A stretch of DNA of 64,000 nt from Gautieria morchelliformis (taxonomy: Eukaryota; Basidiomycota; Agaricomycetes; Gomphales; Gomphaceae). Where the stretch lies: contig WHVA01000067.1 of NCBI GenBank assembly GCA_015179125.1, forward strand, positions 248,001-312,000. The letters are read 5' to 3'. The notes beneath the pieces were generated by a model. That model did no database searches, was not told the DNA's origin, and worked only from the letters and a program-made list of their open reading frames with translations. Position 1 is the stretch's first letter. Each line of letters opens with the position of its first letter. Positions 1 to 12,300 of the stretch are shown here, in pieces. The position numbers and the translations under genes were made by a program.

Positions 1-82
1 TATGCCTTTCTAGCACCCAACACACATCACAACAACTGTATGCATCATAGGACTCCGAAGCTCGGAGGGGGTCCTGTAATAT

Positions 83-603
83 TGTCATGACTCGTTTATT
101 TCTTGTATCCAGTAACTCCATTTTCCCTTTCATCACTCCACTTCTATGTTCAGTCCGTTTGCTCTTCACCGAATTCGTCAAACGGTTATTCGCTACTCAC
201 ATCATTTGCCAGTAGGCACACCATCAAACACGATCGACATCCTTTACCCGGAGTGATGGTTCATCACTGGTCCCATCATCTTCTCGACTCAACCCCCTTT
301 GTGTGTTCCTATGGCCGGAAGGCATTCGTGGGATGTCCTACCCGTAGATCATGTGGGATCAACCCAGCAGACCAAGAGTCCGTGCAGGGTAATATGTATA
401 TGCAGGTCTCAAGGCGTGTTTTCATACATAGGTACCTTCCTCCTCTTTCCTCCCCGTTGTTTCACATTTGCACTCCTCCTTATTTCTATTGTATGTGTTT
501 CACCTATTTGTATCCTGACTGCGCACCCCTATCCAACCCTGACTCATGACAGCCTCTTTCCTATTCACTGATGTCATATGAGCATTCGGTATAAGTAGTT
601 TAC
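83..603 (+). mobile_element. Partial LTR-type repeat, copy A (5' part)
   Basis: The segment begins with TGTCATGACTCG and follows the same order of blocks as the copies at 1307-2578 and 27109-31677. It stops near the block ATAAGTAGTTTA, where the inverted copy B begins. Only about the first 520 bases of a roughly 1.27 kb LTR are present. Open frames inside it are shared with the other copies, are short and match no protein I recognise, so I treat them as non-coding. Bases 1-82 hold nothing recognisable. Confidence 0.6.
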
Positions 604-1306
604 TGTCAAGATTGGTTTTTAGGCGTTAATATCGTGTATTAGTGAACACAGCAAATGCCCGAATAGCTTGTGCGAATAAGTATGCCGTTTGGCGAAGAGG
701 GTGAACCAATGAATGTTCACAAGGTAAGAGGGCTGCCTGAACGGAGCTCGCCCTATCTACAGTCGTAGCGAAATAGCCTGTGGTACTTGACAATGTAACG
801 TGCAAGGTGTCTCGGAAAGGTTATCTAAGTAGCGACTCCCTTCGCCGACAGCACAGAAAATAGTTCGAAGACTAAGGTAATGAAGATGAAGTATGAGAAC
901 TCACCAGTGATGCCTAAGTCTTCTTCTGGTCAAAGATAGAAATCTACAGGAGAAGGCTCAAGACGATAGTCACAGCAAGGTCAAGTTTGCACAAGATGGA
1001 TGTATGATAATTGAACTGGGGAATATACATGTGAATGTAAACTACTTATATCAAATGCTCGTAAGGTATCAGTAAATAGGAAAGAGGCCATCATAAGTCA
1101 GGGTTGGATAGGGGTGCACAGTCATGATACAAATAGATGGAATAAACATACAATAGAGTGAGAGAGGAGGGCGAACATGAAACGACGGAGAGTAAAGGTG
1201 GCAAAGGCACCTATGCATGAAACTATGTCTTGGGACCTGCATATATGCTACCCTGCACGGACTCTTCATCTACTGGGTTTATCCCACACAACCTATGGGT
1301 AGGACT
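604..1306 (-). mobile_element. Partial LTR-type repeat, copy B (inverted 3' part)
   Basis: The segment starts with TGTCAAGATTGG, the reverse complement of the LTR end CCAATCTTGACA seen at 2578 and 31677. It continues as the reverse complement of about the last 700 bases of the LTR and ends where copy C starts. With copy C it forms a long inverted repeat with arms of about 700 bp. Confidence 0.6.
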
Positions 1307-2578
1307 GTCATGACGCGTTTATTTCTCATATTCAGGTGCTCTGTCCTACCATTTGTCACTCCAACTCCGTGTTCGTTCCGATCACCATTGTCATGTTCGG
1401 CAACCAATTCTCGCTGTTCGCAACAATGACCATGGTGATGCCATCCACAAGCGATCGACGTCCTCGGACTAACTTAGCAGTCATTGTTGGGCCTATCACC
1501 TCCTCTGCTCGACCCTCTCCCGATGGTGTTCTGACAATCGGATTATCATGACCTATGTAGTTCCTGCACCTTGTTACCCCCATTCCCTCATTCGCTACTC
1601 CTCCTCCGTGTTCGCTCGGCTTCGCCCCTCCCTTCGGCCACACCTCCTCTATGTTCTCTCCGTTCACCCTTTGCCGCATTTCGCCGAACCGCTATTCGCT
1701 GCTCGCACATTTCGCCAACAAGGCACGCCATCAAACACGATTGATACCATTTACCCGGCGTAATGATTCATCACTAACCCCATCATCTTTTTAAATCCAA
1801 CCCCTTTGGGTTTTCGTATGGCCAAAGTATGTTCGCGGAGCGTTCCTTCCGTAGGTCGTGTGGGACCGACCCAGTGGACGAAGAGTCCGTGCAGGGTGAC
1901 ATGTATGCGGGCCCCAAGACATGGTTTCGTACAAGGTACCTTCGCCACCTTTACTCTCCGTCGTTTCATGTTCGCACCCCTCCCTCACTCTATTGTATGT
2001 TTATTCCATCTCCTTAGTATCATGACTGCGCACCCCTATCCAACCCTGGCTCATGACAGCCTCTTTCCTATTTACTGATACCGTACGAGCATTAGATATA
2101 AGTAGTTTACATTTGCATGTATATTCCCCAGTTCAATTATCATACGTCGTCCATCTTGTGCAAACTTGACCTCACTGTGATCATCGTCTTGAGCCTCTCC
2201 TTGAAGATTTCTATCTTCAACCAGCCAAGGACTTAGGCATCACTGGTGAGTTCTCATACTTCATCTTCGTTACCTTAGCCTTCGAACTACTCTCTAAGCT
2301 GTTGGCAAAGGGCTCTGAAGGAGCACCTTCGCCAGGGAAGGGACCGTTGAAACTTAGACAGCCCTTCCGCGATATCTTGCACGTTACGTCGTCAAGTGCT
2401 GCGAGCTATTTTGCTATGACTGTAGATAGGGCGATCCCCATTCGGGCAAGCCCTTTTGTTTCGTGAACATTCATCGGTTCACCTATTCGCCGAACGGCAT
2501 ACTTATTCGCACAAGTTATTCGGGCATTCGCTGTGTTCACTAATACATGATATTAATGCCTAAAAACCAATCTTGACA
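1307..2578 (+). mobile_element. Near-complete LTR-type repeat, copy C
   Basis: This copy runs from TGTCATGACGCG to CCAATCTTGACA, about 1.27 kb, with TG...CA ends. The same order of blocks occurs at 27109-31677, where the ends carry a perfect 5-bp duplication, which supports calling the family an LTR. Here the flanks AGGAC and AAGAT do not match, so this copy was rearranged or is a product of recombination. The motif TCATGAC followed by a T-rich tract recurs inside it near 1550. No internal retrotransposon genes of this family are seen in the window. Confidence 0.6.
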
Positions 2579-2907
2579 AAGATGTGTGTATTTTTATCTG
2601 GTTTTATTGATAAATGAATGAATACTCAAAAGTATCAGAATCATCCTCCTGTTGGTATGGTGATTCCAGGCGCTGTAGAGAGGGAAGCCTCGCTGTGGTG
2701 ACAAACTGCGCAGAACTACTGATGCAGCTGATAGTGAGAGGGAAAGAGGAGTCCGTATTACTACTCTAAGTGGACCCACTATATACTCTGAGAACAATGG
2801 GGGTGGCACAACGTGACATCATACTAAAAGACAAGAAAAACCTATAATCCCCAACTAGAGAGCGTAGCCCTCTTACAGCACCTAGATATGATAAGGCAGG
2901 TGGGTGG
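2579..2907. other. Unassigned spacer
   Basis: About 330 bases lie between the LTR cluster and the solo LTR. Short open frames are present on both strands, but none has recognisable motifs. I see no repeat, RNA gene or promoter element here. Confidence 0.4.
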
Positions 2908-2912
2908 GTGGC

Positions 2913-3448
2913 TGTTACGGTACGATCCGTCGTAAGGTTGACCGAGGTCGGGGACGAAACCCGAGGCAAGGTCCGAGGTTACGGGGCGAGGTTTGGATGG
3001 GGAAGTCGGAGAGGGACTTGGCTTCAGCTTATGTGCTGCGCCGACCCTACGCACGAGTCCCAATTTCGGAGGTAAACGAATAAGAGGCGAGGTTCTGGCT
3101 TAAGAGGCGAGGCGTAGAAACTAGCTAGGGATCGAAGGGACACGATAGTTGATTTTCAGACTGAGGAGTAGGAATGCATACAAGGGGGTTATATACGGAC
3201 GAGGTGCAAGTCAGGGGCGAACAGATTAGTGGAGGTCAGGGCGAGGTAATATACGAATGATGCGTGATGGAGCGGAATCAGTAACTAAGGGGATACGGGC
3301 ATAGGATCAAGGTCGGATATGAGTTCAAGCTCAAGATCGGGCTCGGGCACGGATAAGTATCATATGTACTCGGGCATGAATATCACAAGGCTCGGGCTCG
3401 GAAGAAGGTTCTACCGGTAAGTAGCCGGCCAAAGGCCGGGTCCTTACA
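2913..3448. mobile_element. Solo LTR with perfect 5-bp TSD (GTGGC)
   Basis: The element begins TGTTACGG and ends CCTTACA, the TG...CA form of an LTR. The five bases GTGGC stand directly before it (2908-2912) and directly after it (3449-3453), so both borders are fixed to the base. It is 536 bp, GC-rich, and contains CGGGCTCGGGC-like repeats and a TATATA stretch near 3192. The TGTTACG start resembles the ends of the Gypsy family B LTRs at 55896 and 63209, but the interior differs, so it is a related but separate family. No internal genes remain, as expected after LTR-LTR recombination. Confidence 0.85.
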
Positions 3449-3596
3449 GTGGCTACCATTGAATGCTTGATCAGTGAGGTATAACTGATGTCAAACAAAA
3501 TAATTGGCTTGGTGATGTAAGTAATGTCGAAAGAGCATAGCTAGTCATCTGTAGAGTTCATAGATCTATGGAACCAAGTAATAAAGCAAGTATCTA

Positions 3597-3860
3597 ACAC
3601 TGGAGGCATGTACAAATTTTCTGGTCTGAAAACCTGTTCAAAAAACTGTAAAGATTTTCCAAATATTTTTAGTGTTTTTAATGTAAAAAAACTTTAACAA
3701 AATTTTGTGTTTTTGTTAGAATTTGTTGAGGAAGAAAGAAACTTATAAAAACATATAAAAAAACCCTGCAAAAAACTTTAAACTTTTTTACAATTTTCTT
3801 CCTCAACAAAGTTTTTTGAACAGTTTTTCAGGCAAGAAAACTTTTCCATGCCTGCAGTGT
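3597..3860. mobile_element. MITE-like element with about 50-bp terminal inverted repeats
   Basis: The left end reads CACTGGAGGCATG and the reverse complement of the right end reads CACTGCAGGCATG. The match continues through TGTTCAAAAAACT on both sides, giving inverted repeats of about 50 bp. A second pair, TTGTTGAGGAAGAAA and TTTCTTCCTCAACAA, lies inside, so almost the whole 260 bp can fold on itself. It is very AT-rich and has no coding capacity. The flanks suggest a TA duplication, but the border is ambiguous by one base, so the superfamily is not assigned. Confidence 0.7.
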
Positions 3861-5527
3861 AATGTCTAGTTACTGTATGAGCGTTGATGCTGTTTGAGAC
3901 AGTGAGTATGACTTGAGATCAGCTTCTGGGCTGACTCAAGTGTATGAAAACGAGTGCAAGGGGCTTTTCTGGATAGAGTAACATACAGTAAGGTCTCTGT
4001 ATTTATGGGAAAAAGGAAATGATTTTCTATCTATTATTTCTGGGTGGAAGAGCCCGTGAATGCATTCAGACAGGATAGGGGGTGATTATAAATCATGAAA
4101 AAAATAATAAAAAATAAAAATAAAAATAAAAACATATGATAAGGATAATCCTACAGGGGGATTCAAGAGATGGCTTATATGGGCATACATAATGCTCCTC
4201 TCAACATATAATGGCTCCACAATTGGCTATCCTTGCCCTGCAGACAGTCAGCATCATTGGTTCCTTCCTTGAGATCCAATGTATATGCACCTGCATATGC
4301 ATTTGATCTCCGTGTCCCTTCCAAAGGACAGTCAAATCGTTTTGAATCATTGTTCCACTTGCCTCCCGCAAGCTCCGGTGCCTTCATACAGCATTTGTGG
4401 TGCTATAGAAATCATTCTCTCTTTTATTCCCATTCAAGCTGTCCCTCCAATCCAGTGCTTGATCAACACACAAGCACCTCACTCAGCTAGATCTGTTGGC
4501 TGATGGATGGCTGCTGACTGATGCTTGTGATGCCATGACATCACCAACATCCTTGTTGGCCCATTTAACCAGTAATTATACTGGTTAAACCATTAGATAA
4601 CTCTTCTAAAATTGTGTAAATGTATTTTAGTGTTTTGGCAAAGGAGTGTGGATATTGGATTAAGAGAAAGTACAGTTACAAAGCATTTATCACCACAGAG
4701 AGTTGCGAGATCGATAGGTGCTAGATAGTATACTCCAGAGAATTAAATTTGAACAGTTATAGCACATGCACAGAAGGACTTAGATTGCCCACGGGGACAT
4801 GTCCGAACCCAGTTCATAGGAATGTCCCAGGGTCCTGAGGAGCTCGGGCAGCAAGTTCTTCATATGCTCATCGTTCATGACCTCGGCCCAGTCAGGGTGA
4901 TGTCTCACAGTACAGCGCGATTGCACACCATAATGCTACCCACAACTCACGGAGTGAATATGTATCTTTCACATTCATACTGCTTTCCTCATTCGGGATA
5001 TGCGGCAGTGGGGTGCACCTGGAGGTTGTACGGCGGGACAAATTTTCTCAAAGAAGCCTGAGAACGGTGTGCCTTATTCAGTAACTTGCGCGACATAAGA
5101 TGGTCAGGTTGTAAAGATGTCATGGAACTCAGCTCTTGTGCACGTATCAGAACACAGGAGGTCATTATCCGCGTGGATATGCACCAACATGTCTCTGAAG
5201 CTGATGTGAACGAGAAAATTGATACCCTGGACTGGTGACGTCCAGATTAGCGTCCTTGGATAATGGTGAATAAAGACGATGCTGAATACGTACGAATCGA
5301 ACGTTACGATGCCGACTTGGGTACCCAAGCTCAATGCTGTTCAGCCTGACCTGAGGTTGAGCAACACGAAGTATTGCATGCCGCTATGAACAGTACTCCA
5401 GCTTGACCCTGATTGATGTTTTTACCTAGAGTATGCAAATCCAAACTGTGCCTATCAAGTAATACCACATGCATTATATAAAGTTTATGACACATCTGCC
5501 CTTCTGAGAGTGTCGTACTGATGCAAT
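3861..5527. other. Non-coding stretch with microsatellite and palindrome
   Basis: This stretch holds an A-rich (AAAAT)n microsatellite at about 4097-4131 and a perfect palindrome at 4564-4589. Open frames at 4175-4503, 4822-5061 and 5104-5334 have no recognisable domain and no supporting splice structure. I see nothing else that can be annotated. Confidence 0.4.
4564..4589. repeat. Perfect palindrome, 11-bp arms and 4-base loop
   Basis: The arms are TTTAACCAGTA and TACTGGTTAAA, separated by ATTA. The flanks do not show a surrounding transposon or a U-tract terminator, so the role is unknown. Confidence 0.8.
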
Positions 5528-5806
5528 GTGCACTACTGTAGTGCGGCCTGCAGTGGCGCGGATGTCAATTCGCAAGGCGGGCAGTATGGCAATGCGCTGC
5601 AAGCCGCGGCTGCATCATATCATTGTAGAGACGTGGTCGTTCGCCTGCTGCTGGAAAAGGGCGCGCACGTCAACGCCCAAGGGGGGGAGCATGGCAGCGC
5701 GTTGCGGGCTGCATCGTCAAACCATCACCGCGACGACATTGTTCAGCTGCTGCTCAACCATGGATCGGACTCTGTCAGTGCAAACGCAGGAGCTAGCAAT
5801 GCCTGA
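5528..5806 (+). pseudogene. Ankyrin-repeat fragment
   Basis: The reading frame carries two to three units of an ankyrin-like repeat of the pattern GADVNxQGGxxGxALxAA...VVRLLLEKGAHVNAQGG. The pattern recurs at about 33-residue spacing and ends at a TGA. In fungi this repeat type usually forms the C-terminal part of long ankyrin proteins, often behind a NACHT domain. No NACHT or other upstream exon is visible within about 1 kb, and the frame opens abruptly. I read it as a detached 3' piece of such a gene. An unrecognised short ankyrin protein is possible but less likely. Confidence 0.6.
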
Positions 5807-6204
5807 GGCAGCGTTGCCTGTCAGTGGACACGTAACATATCACATCGTAAGTAAAAATCCGTTGATAAGTAAGTCGCATCGGATTCACGATGATGGCCAT
5901 TGTAAACAGTTATGGTTGTAAGCTTGTTACCCCAGAGCACTCGCTTCGAAACAGAGGCACAACCAACACCAAAGACAGACACGAACATGCAGAGTCGGAT
6001 GGGTACCAGATCAAACTTATCCGAAACGCCGGACGGCCACTGCGAGTCCACCTGTATCTCCATTCCCCGGAATAGTTGGCCGAATATAGACCTACCACTC
6101 TGAGGAAAGAGCAAGGTCCAGACCACAGTGGCACGTGGGGTCTAATTAGATTACTAATTGGTGCTATCCGCTCGCAGGATCACCAGCCTCATTCAAAGTC
6201 ATTC

Positions 6205-8219
6205 ATGAAACCCCAAACCCATCTCTCAGTCGATGACAATCTATCGCGGCATCAAGCACTCCAGCGCCGCTCGCTTGCCGTTCGCTGTACTGAAGTTGTA
6301 CGTCTATTTGGTCCATTTGCCTTCATTGCGTTCGGTGGACCCGCAGCCAACATTGTGATGCTGAGGAAGGTACGCTGGCACTGGGATACACGCAGAGCTC
6401 GTTTCAATTTACTACGTCAGCCCCATAGATCTTTGTGGTACGCGAAAAATGGGTAGACGATAAGACTTTCACCGATCTCTTCGCGTTGGGAAATGCGCTT
6501 CCAGGCCCGAGTTTCTCGCAGGTGCGACGTATCCAGTTCATGTCACTTCATTCCATGATTTGGTGGAGTACTTAAGACTGACCGTGATTCCTAAAGCTTG
6601 CCTTTGCTATTGCTCTCTTACGAGGGGGCCCTATACCAGCACTGCTCTCATTCGTGTTGCTCACGTACTCTGTTGCTCACCATATTCTCACATGAACATA
6701 CATCTCATATTTTTTTTTCTAGCGCCCCAGGAGCCTTAGCCATGCTCGGTCTAGGGTTTGGAGTGCGCCATATCCCTGCTTCGCTGCCGGATGTAGTCTT
6801 CGCCCTTTTCTCCGGGCTCAACGCAGCCGCAGTTGGTCTCATCTCACTCGCGGCCTACGATCTCTCTGCGAAGGTCATAACAGATCCTCTGACGCGCATC
6901 GAAGTCCTTTTGGCTGCAGCATTCGGGAGCTGCTTCCAATCACAATGGTTATACCCTGTACTAATCGTCGGTGGTGGGCTTGCTACCCTCGCTTACGACG
7001 TGTTTGTTGAGCGGCGGGAGAAGCGAAGGGTACGGTTCCAACAACTGGAGGAGACTGGGAATACCCCCCAAACGGGTGTCGGTGGTACCTTTGGAGAAAA
7101 CATTGAACTACATGGTGTACCGCCGCCTGAACCCGCAACTGCCCTTCCATCTTTTGCAAATTTCCGGACAGAAAATAATTCGAATGAGGCACCGTCGTCG
7201 GATCCGGAGCCAAACCAATCCGCACTGTCTCACAGACGTTCGGCAGCTATAGAGGCAACTCCAACGCAGCAGAATCATGAGCCTGAGTACCCAGAGTTCC
7301 CTTATTATTCTCTCAGCATGGTCACCGGGTTGTGCATGTCTGTTGCTGTGTAATATTTGATTGCAGTATCGCATGCTAACCACTGTTCCTTCCTAGGACT
7401 GCGCTTTTCATCGCTTTTCTTATCATTGTCCTTGTCCTTCGAGCCACCGTTGCGCGGCAGCGGGCGTTTGACTTCTTTGTCAACTTGTTGATAGCAGGAA
7501 CAATAATATTTGTGAGTTATAACCCCGAAACCCTGGACATGCAAATTCAGAAATGATCATACGCGTAGGGTGGCGGTCCGGTTGTCGTCCCGCTGTTGCG
7601 CACGTATACAGTGGATCCGGGTTGGTACGCTCTGCATAGCAGAATTACACCCTCCAGCTGCTTATTATCCCCTGCCTTTAGGGTCAATGCCCGCGACTTC
7701 CTTCTGGGTTTTGCTGTGATCCAGGCTATCCCTGGCCCACTCTTCAATTTCTCTGTCTTCCTCGGTGTTCTCACACTTCCCTCTCAGCCTGTAGTCGGCG
7801 GAATTCTCGGATGTGTCGCGATTTTCCTCCCAGGGATTGTCCTGAAGATGGGGCTCCTTCCCTTATACACTAAGTGGCGGTCGATCAAGACGACAAGAAG
7901 CGTATTGAGAGGCTTAAATGCCGCAGCCGTCGGTCTGGTGCATATTCACCGTAATCACATGTGAGGAGATGCCACTCACAACGATAATTCAATGCAGATA
8001 TTTGCGGCTACATACCGTCTTCTCCGAGTGGGATTTATATCCAGAGGCACAGATGCATCTGCACCAGCCGTCACTTCATCACTCGAACAGGACGGCTGGT
8101 GGGTAGTTATCACGGCGACCACATTTGTTGGCTGTGAGTGGTTTAACCTTCCTGCGCCGGCTGCCATCGCTGGCGGAGCCGTGGGAGGTATAGCGTGGTG
8201 GGGTGTTACTAGAAGATAG
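6205..8219 (+). CDS. Chromate transporter (CHR family), eight exons
   Basis: Predicted 527-residue membrane protein of the CHR family, which exports chromate across the plasma membrane and so gives tolerance; the substrate here is inferred from the family. Exons are 6205-6369, 6429-6521, 6597-6664, 6723-7331, 7397-7511, 7569-7624, 7682-7937 and 7998-8219. All seven introns are GT-AG and 57-75 bases, and the joined frame is open to TAG. The N-terminal half shows FGGPAANIVMLRK, then REKWVDDKTF and NALPGPSFSQ; the C-terminal half repeats the fold with GGGPVVVPLL and IQAIPGPLFNFSV. This is the two-domain, long form of the family. A charged, Q/E/P-rich loop of about 110 residues (about 7000-7300) joins the halves. 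The ATG lies just ahead of the conserved N-terminal region. Neighbours are unrelated. Confidence 0.88.
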
Positions 8220-9333
8220 GTGTAAGAAATCTCAGACTCCATTATTGTAAGTTCCGACTTGCATCTTTGCCGACGATGATATTCACGTGGATTACTTTAA
8301 TTTCCTTTGAGTTCCGGATCCCAGGATGTAGCTGTAGCTATGTAATAACCACTTCAATCTGTGGCTCATGTGTAGGCGTCTCACGGAGAATTTTACAACT
8401 CATGTTGTCTAACTAGTGGAGCCCACCGAGCTCATTTCACTCCCCACTGAAAAAAGATATATGGTATACATAGGGAATGGACCGATAGCCATGAAACTAA
8501 GGACTTGGAAACTAATATCGTTTCTGGTGAGGGTTTCACGGATATGTGAGCGTTCCAAGCGGCCATGTTGTAAGCCGCGTGGCACTGTACAGTAATTTTT
8601 GTAACTTATATTTGCGTATACAGCAGTTTGGGTAATGTAAATTCAGTGGTGTCACCAGTCTGAAGGGTATTGCCGGCAAATGCCTTCTCCACAGGCGATT
8701 CATCGATGCTCGCTGAAGCTGCCGGTGTGACTCAAGGGCCGCCGGAACGGAGGCATTGCTTATCTCTAAGTAGTTTTCTGCTTCGGTCGATTATTGTTGT
8801 TGGTCCACGACATAAGGCTGAGGGCATGAGCCCGGTCGAGAGGACTAACCTTGTTTCATGTATACTATACAGTTAGTCCAAATCAAGATATATATACCAT
8901 ACTGTATATGTGCAGCAAATCCGCGTTAGAACCACCAATTGTGGGCTCAATGCCGGCTCAGGCAAGCTTAATTGGCTCGGCTCGGCTTCGGGCCAGAGCC
9001 CCACAAACGGTACAGGATGATGACGTACATATCTAATCTAGATGCCTTTCATAGAGATAAGTAGAGCCATTTTTTGAACATATCGCATCGCCGATCATGG
9101 GCCCCGGTCCCGCACAGGTACCGTCACTCAAGTGGTGGCATGACAACCACCATGCAGTGGCGCCTTCTAAAGAAGGACTCCAGCAGCAAGTTCATCAGTA
9201 TTCGTCCACACCAAAATAATTTTATTTATTTATTGGAACTCTATTTGACTCGTTCATTTTCTGTATAAGTATCCTTCGTATATCAGACTATCAGACCTGT
9301 GAGTGCACGCCGTGTGGTCTTTCAATCTCTAAC
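8220..9333. other. Intergenic region with dispersed repeat
   Basis: No gene is visible between the chromate transporter and the S28 peptidase relic. The part at about 8787-9035 resembles 46930-47215 and is listed separately. Near 9200-9260 there is an AT-rich stretch just upstream of the S28 start. Confidence 0.4.
8787..9035 (+). repeat. Dispersed repeat, copy 1
   Basis: Matching blocks here and at 46930-47215 include the core ACCTTGTTT.ATGTATA, the block TGTGCAGCAAA, GTGGGCTCAATG.CGGCT and GGCTCGGCTTCGGGC. Order and spacing are alike in both places. The blocks are non-coding and rich in GGCTCGG words. No terminal repeats or TSD were found, so the element class is unknown. Confidence 0.55.
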
Positions 9334-12300
9334 ATGTTGAGGTTGACCATCTTCTTGTGCGTTGCCGCACTAGTGTCGGCGCGCAGGGGCAGAGATCGAC
9401 ATCCCAACTTCCCCCCGCGTCCCGCAGTGCCTCTCCTGCCTACTCCAGACACTCCGCTTACAGACAGGTCTGGCGCACCATTACCTCCTTTGAACACGAC
9501 GTACTTCTTCGATCAACTTATCGATCACGCGAAGCCCTCAAAGGGAACATTTAAACAACGTTTTTGGACCACGTAAGGCCGTGTACATTCTTCTCTGAGG
9601 CAGTCTAAATTAAACTTCAAGGCAGCTGGCAATTTTATCAACCAGATCTGTCAATACGCCATATATGTAAAGGTCTATTTCTTTAACTATAATGATTTCA
9701 AGGCGGACCTGTCATCCTATTCACACGGTAACACCGGGTGAGAGCCAATGCAGCATCATTCACCGGCTATCTCACCAATGCGTATGTTGACCTCTTAAAT
9801 CGCAAATCTAACCCTCATGCCTCATACCTATGGCTCTTCAGAACCATCAAGGGCCTCATTTCTCAAGCCAACAATGGCTCCACGGTTGTTCTGGAACACC
9901 GCTTCTTCGGCCTATCTAACCCCATCGATAACCTCGAGGACGAGAGTCTCCAACTCCTCACTATTGATCAGGTATGTTGACATTGGAAGGGTACTGATAA
10001 CAGTCTGCATTTTTCCGCACGAGTTGCATTTGCCCTGAGCGCGACACATTGTTCTATGGACCGGTTGGGTTTGTGGTCCACGAGCCCAGTATGGTGTTTC
10101 AACTTATGGTCTCCACGTGTGTTTCCTCCTGGCCAACCCATTTCACAGTCCAGGAATATTATGCTGACGTGACTTACACCTCTTGACTCTTCACTGTTAT
10201 GCGGACCTTTTTCGCTACATTTCCCGTCAGCTCTTTTCGCTATCCACATTTCTTCTCGTATTCTATCAGCATACGCTAGACTCGTTCACCGACACGCCTT
10301 GACATTTACAGGCTGCGAAAGACCTCACATACTTCGCCAAAAATGTGCACTTGCCGCAACCTAATGGAGATAAAATCAACGCGGATGCCGTGCCATGGAT
10401 TTTGGTGGGCAGCAGCTATAGTGGTACGTGTTCAGCATGTTATTATTCAGTCCGTATTGTTCGTGACCGAGATGGGTTCATGGTTGTTATGATGTCGTTC
10501 CATCCGACATCATGCAGCTATTTCACCCACATGCTTTTCTGAAACCATGGGGCTGCTTTCTTTTATTTATCACTTATTATTTCCTTGTCAACCAGGGGCA
10601 TTAACGAGCTGGACCATGGTGGAGTACGCCTGTTGCTGGCTTTCTGAACTCTGTCCATGAGAGCTGACGATGTCCATATGGAAGCCAACATGGAGTCTTC
10701 TGGGCGGGTTACGCGTCCTCAGCGATCGTTGAGGCAATCACGTGAGTTCACACTTTGTACCCTCACATCTTGTTGCCGTATACAATACCCACGCCCAGTG
10801 ACTATTGGGCGTACTTCGAACCCATCCGCCAGAATATGCCGAAAAACTGCTCTGCAGACATCGAGGCAGTGATTATGCACATTGACGAGGTATTTACCTG
10901 CGGTAAACCGCAAGAGAAACAGGCCATCAAAGCGACCTTTGGCTTGGAAGACGTCACGCACCTTGACGACGCAGCAGGATCATGTACGTGTGCCAAGGTT
11001 TCAGCTTAGCCCCTGGCCCTAAAAAACGCTTGTTCGACTTCAGTACGCAACATTCTCTGGGACTGGCAAAACCTCCAGCCATACGTCGGCCCAAACGCGA
11101 CTTTTTTCCAGTCATGTGATGCGATAGAGGTTAAAAATGGCGTGAACGCACCTGCCACTGGCTGGGGACTCAATCACGCCCTCTCTGCCTGGGGCTCATA
11201 TTTCAAGACGGTGTATTTGCCGCAGTGTGAGTACAATGATGCAGTTTGTTGGGGAATGTACTTATTGTCATTTGATCTGCAGTATGTGGCACCACTAACG
11301 CAGAGTGTGTTCTACCTGAAATTACAACCATGTTCTTTTAGCTAAGCGTCCTTGGGTGCATTGCTGCCTAGGGACTGCCTTGGGACATATAACACGTCTC
11401 AGGCATTCTGGACTAATACCACCATAGACAACGTTAATCGGTCATGGATGTTGTGTGCGTACCATTTCATTTTTGTATATCCTAACATGTCTCCTCACGC
11501 ACTATGCAGTGCTGTTAGTTTTAGCTCCACCGTGCAGTTTTCGCGGGGGCTCACCTATCATTAGTTGCAACGAATTAGGTTACTTCCAAGAGGGTGCGCC
11601 CAAAACATGGCCCAGTCCTGTGACGCGGCTTGTGCAGCCGTTTTCTGTCGTCTTTTTGCCATTGGTCATTGTTTGACATTCATTCGCATTGACTTTTATA
11701 CCCACAACCATCCGTAGCGCCAATGTAACCAAATGTTCCCCAAGGCGTTCCCGACACCACCGACTCCCAAAGCAGTGGCCACCAATGCAAAATTCAAGGG
11801 TTGGAATGTGAATTTAGATAGGGTGTTCTTTGCAAATGGGAAACGTGCGTCCCACTGGTTTCTCCTGACTCCCTCGGTCGCTCACGCAAGGTTTGATTTC
11901 TTTATTTGATGTTCGCAGAAGATCCATAGCGCGAAGCGACTGTCTCCAGCGACTTCCACCACCGCTTATCTTCCCCCTCGCAGCCCATCTTCGTTGGCAA
12001 CGGTTTTCACTGCTCTGACATGGTCGTGATGGCTTCAGTGGACCCTACCATCAAAGTGGTGATGGATGCCGGGGTTGCAACGTTGACAAAGTGGGTCAGT
12101 CAGTGGCCTAGAAGCAGTTACACTATATCGGCACTGGATTCTGCGCCATCCCCGCCGCCTTTCGTGCCACTGAGTATCCTAGGTAGTGTCGCAAGTGCGG
12201 CGCCGGAGGCTGTTCCTGCCGTGGCGACTCAGGCAACAGGCTCCCCGCCACCTAACTCTGGAGGGTCAGGACAGTTTGCGATTCCGAATGCCATGGTGAG

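Noticed and set aside
103..571. Open frames of 90-148 codons at the left end
   Set aside because: They lie within LTR-type repeat copies, recur in the other copies with different breaks and contain no protein motif.
9722..9745. A very short intron to bypass the TAA in the S28 gene
   Set aside because: The GT-AG stretch available is only about 24 bases, well below usual intron length, so a lesion is more likely.
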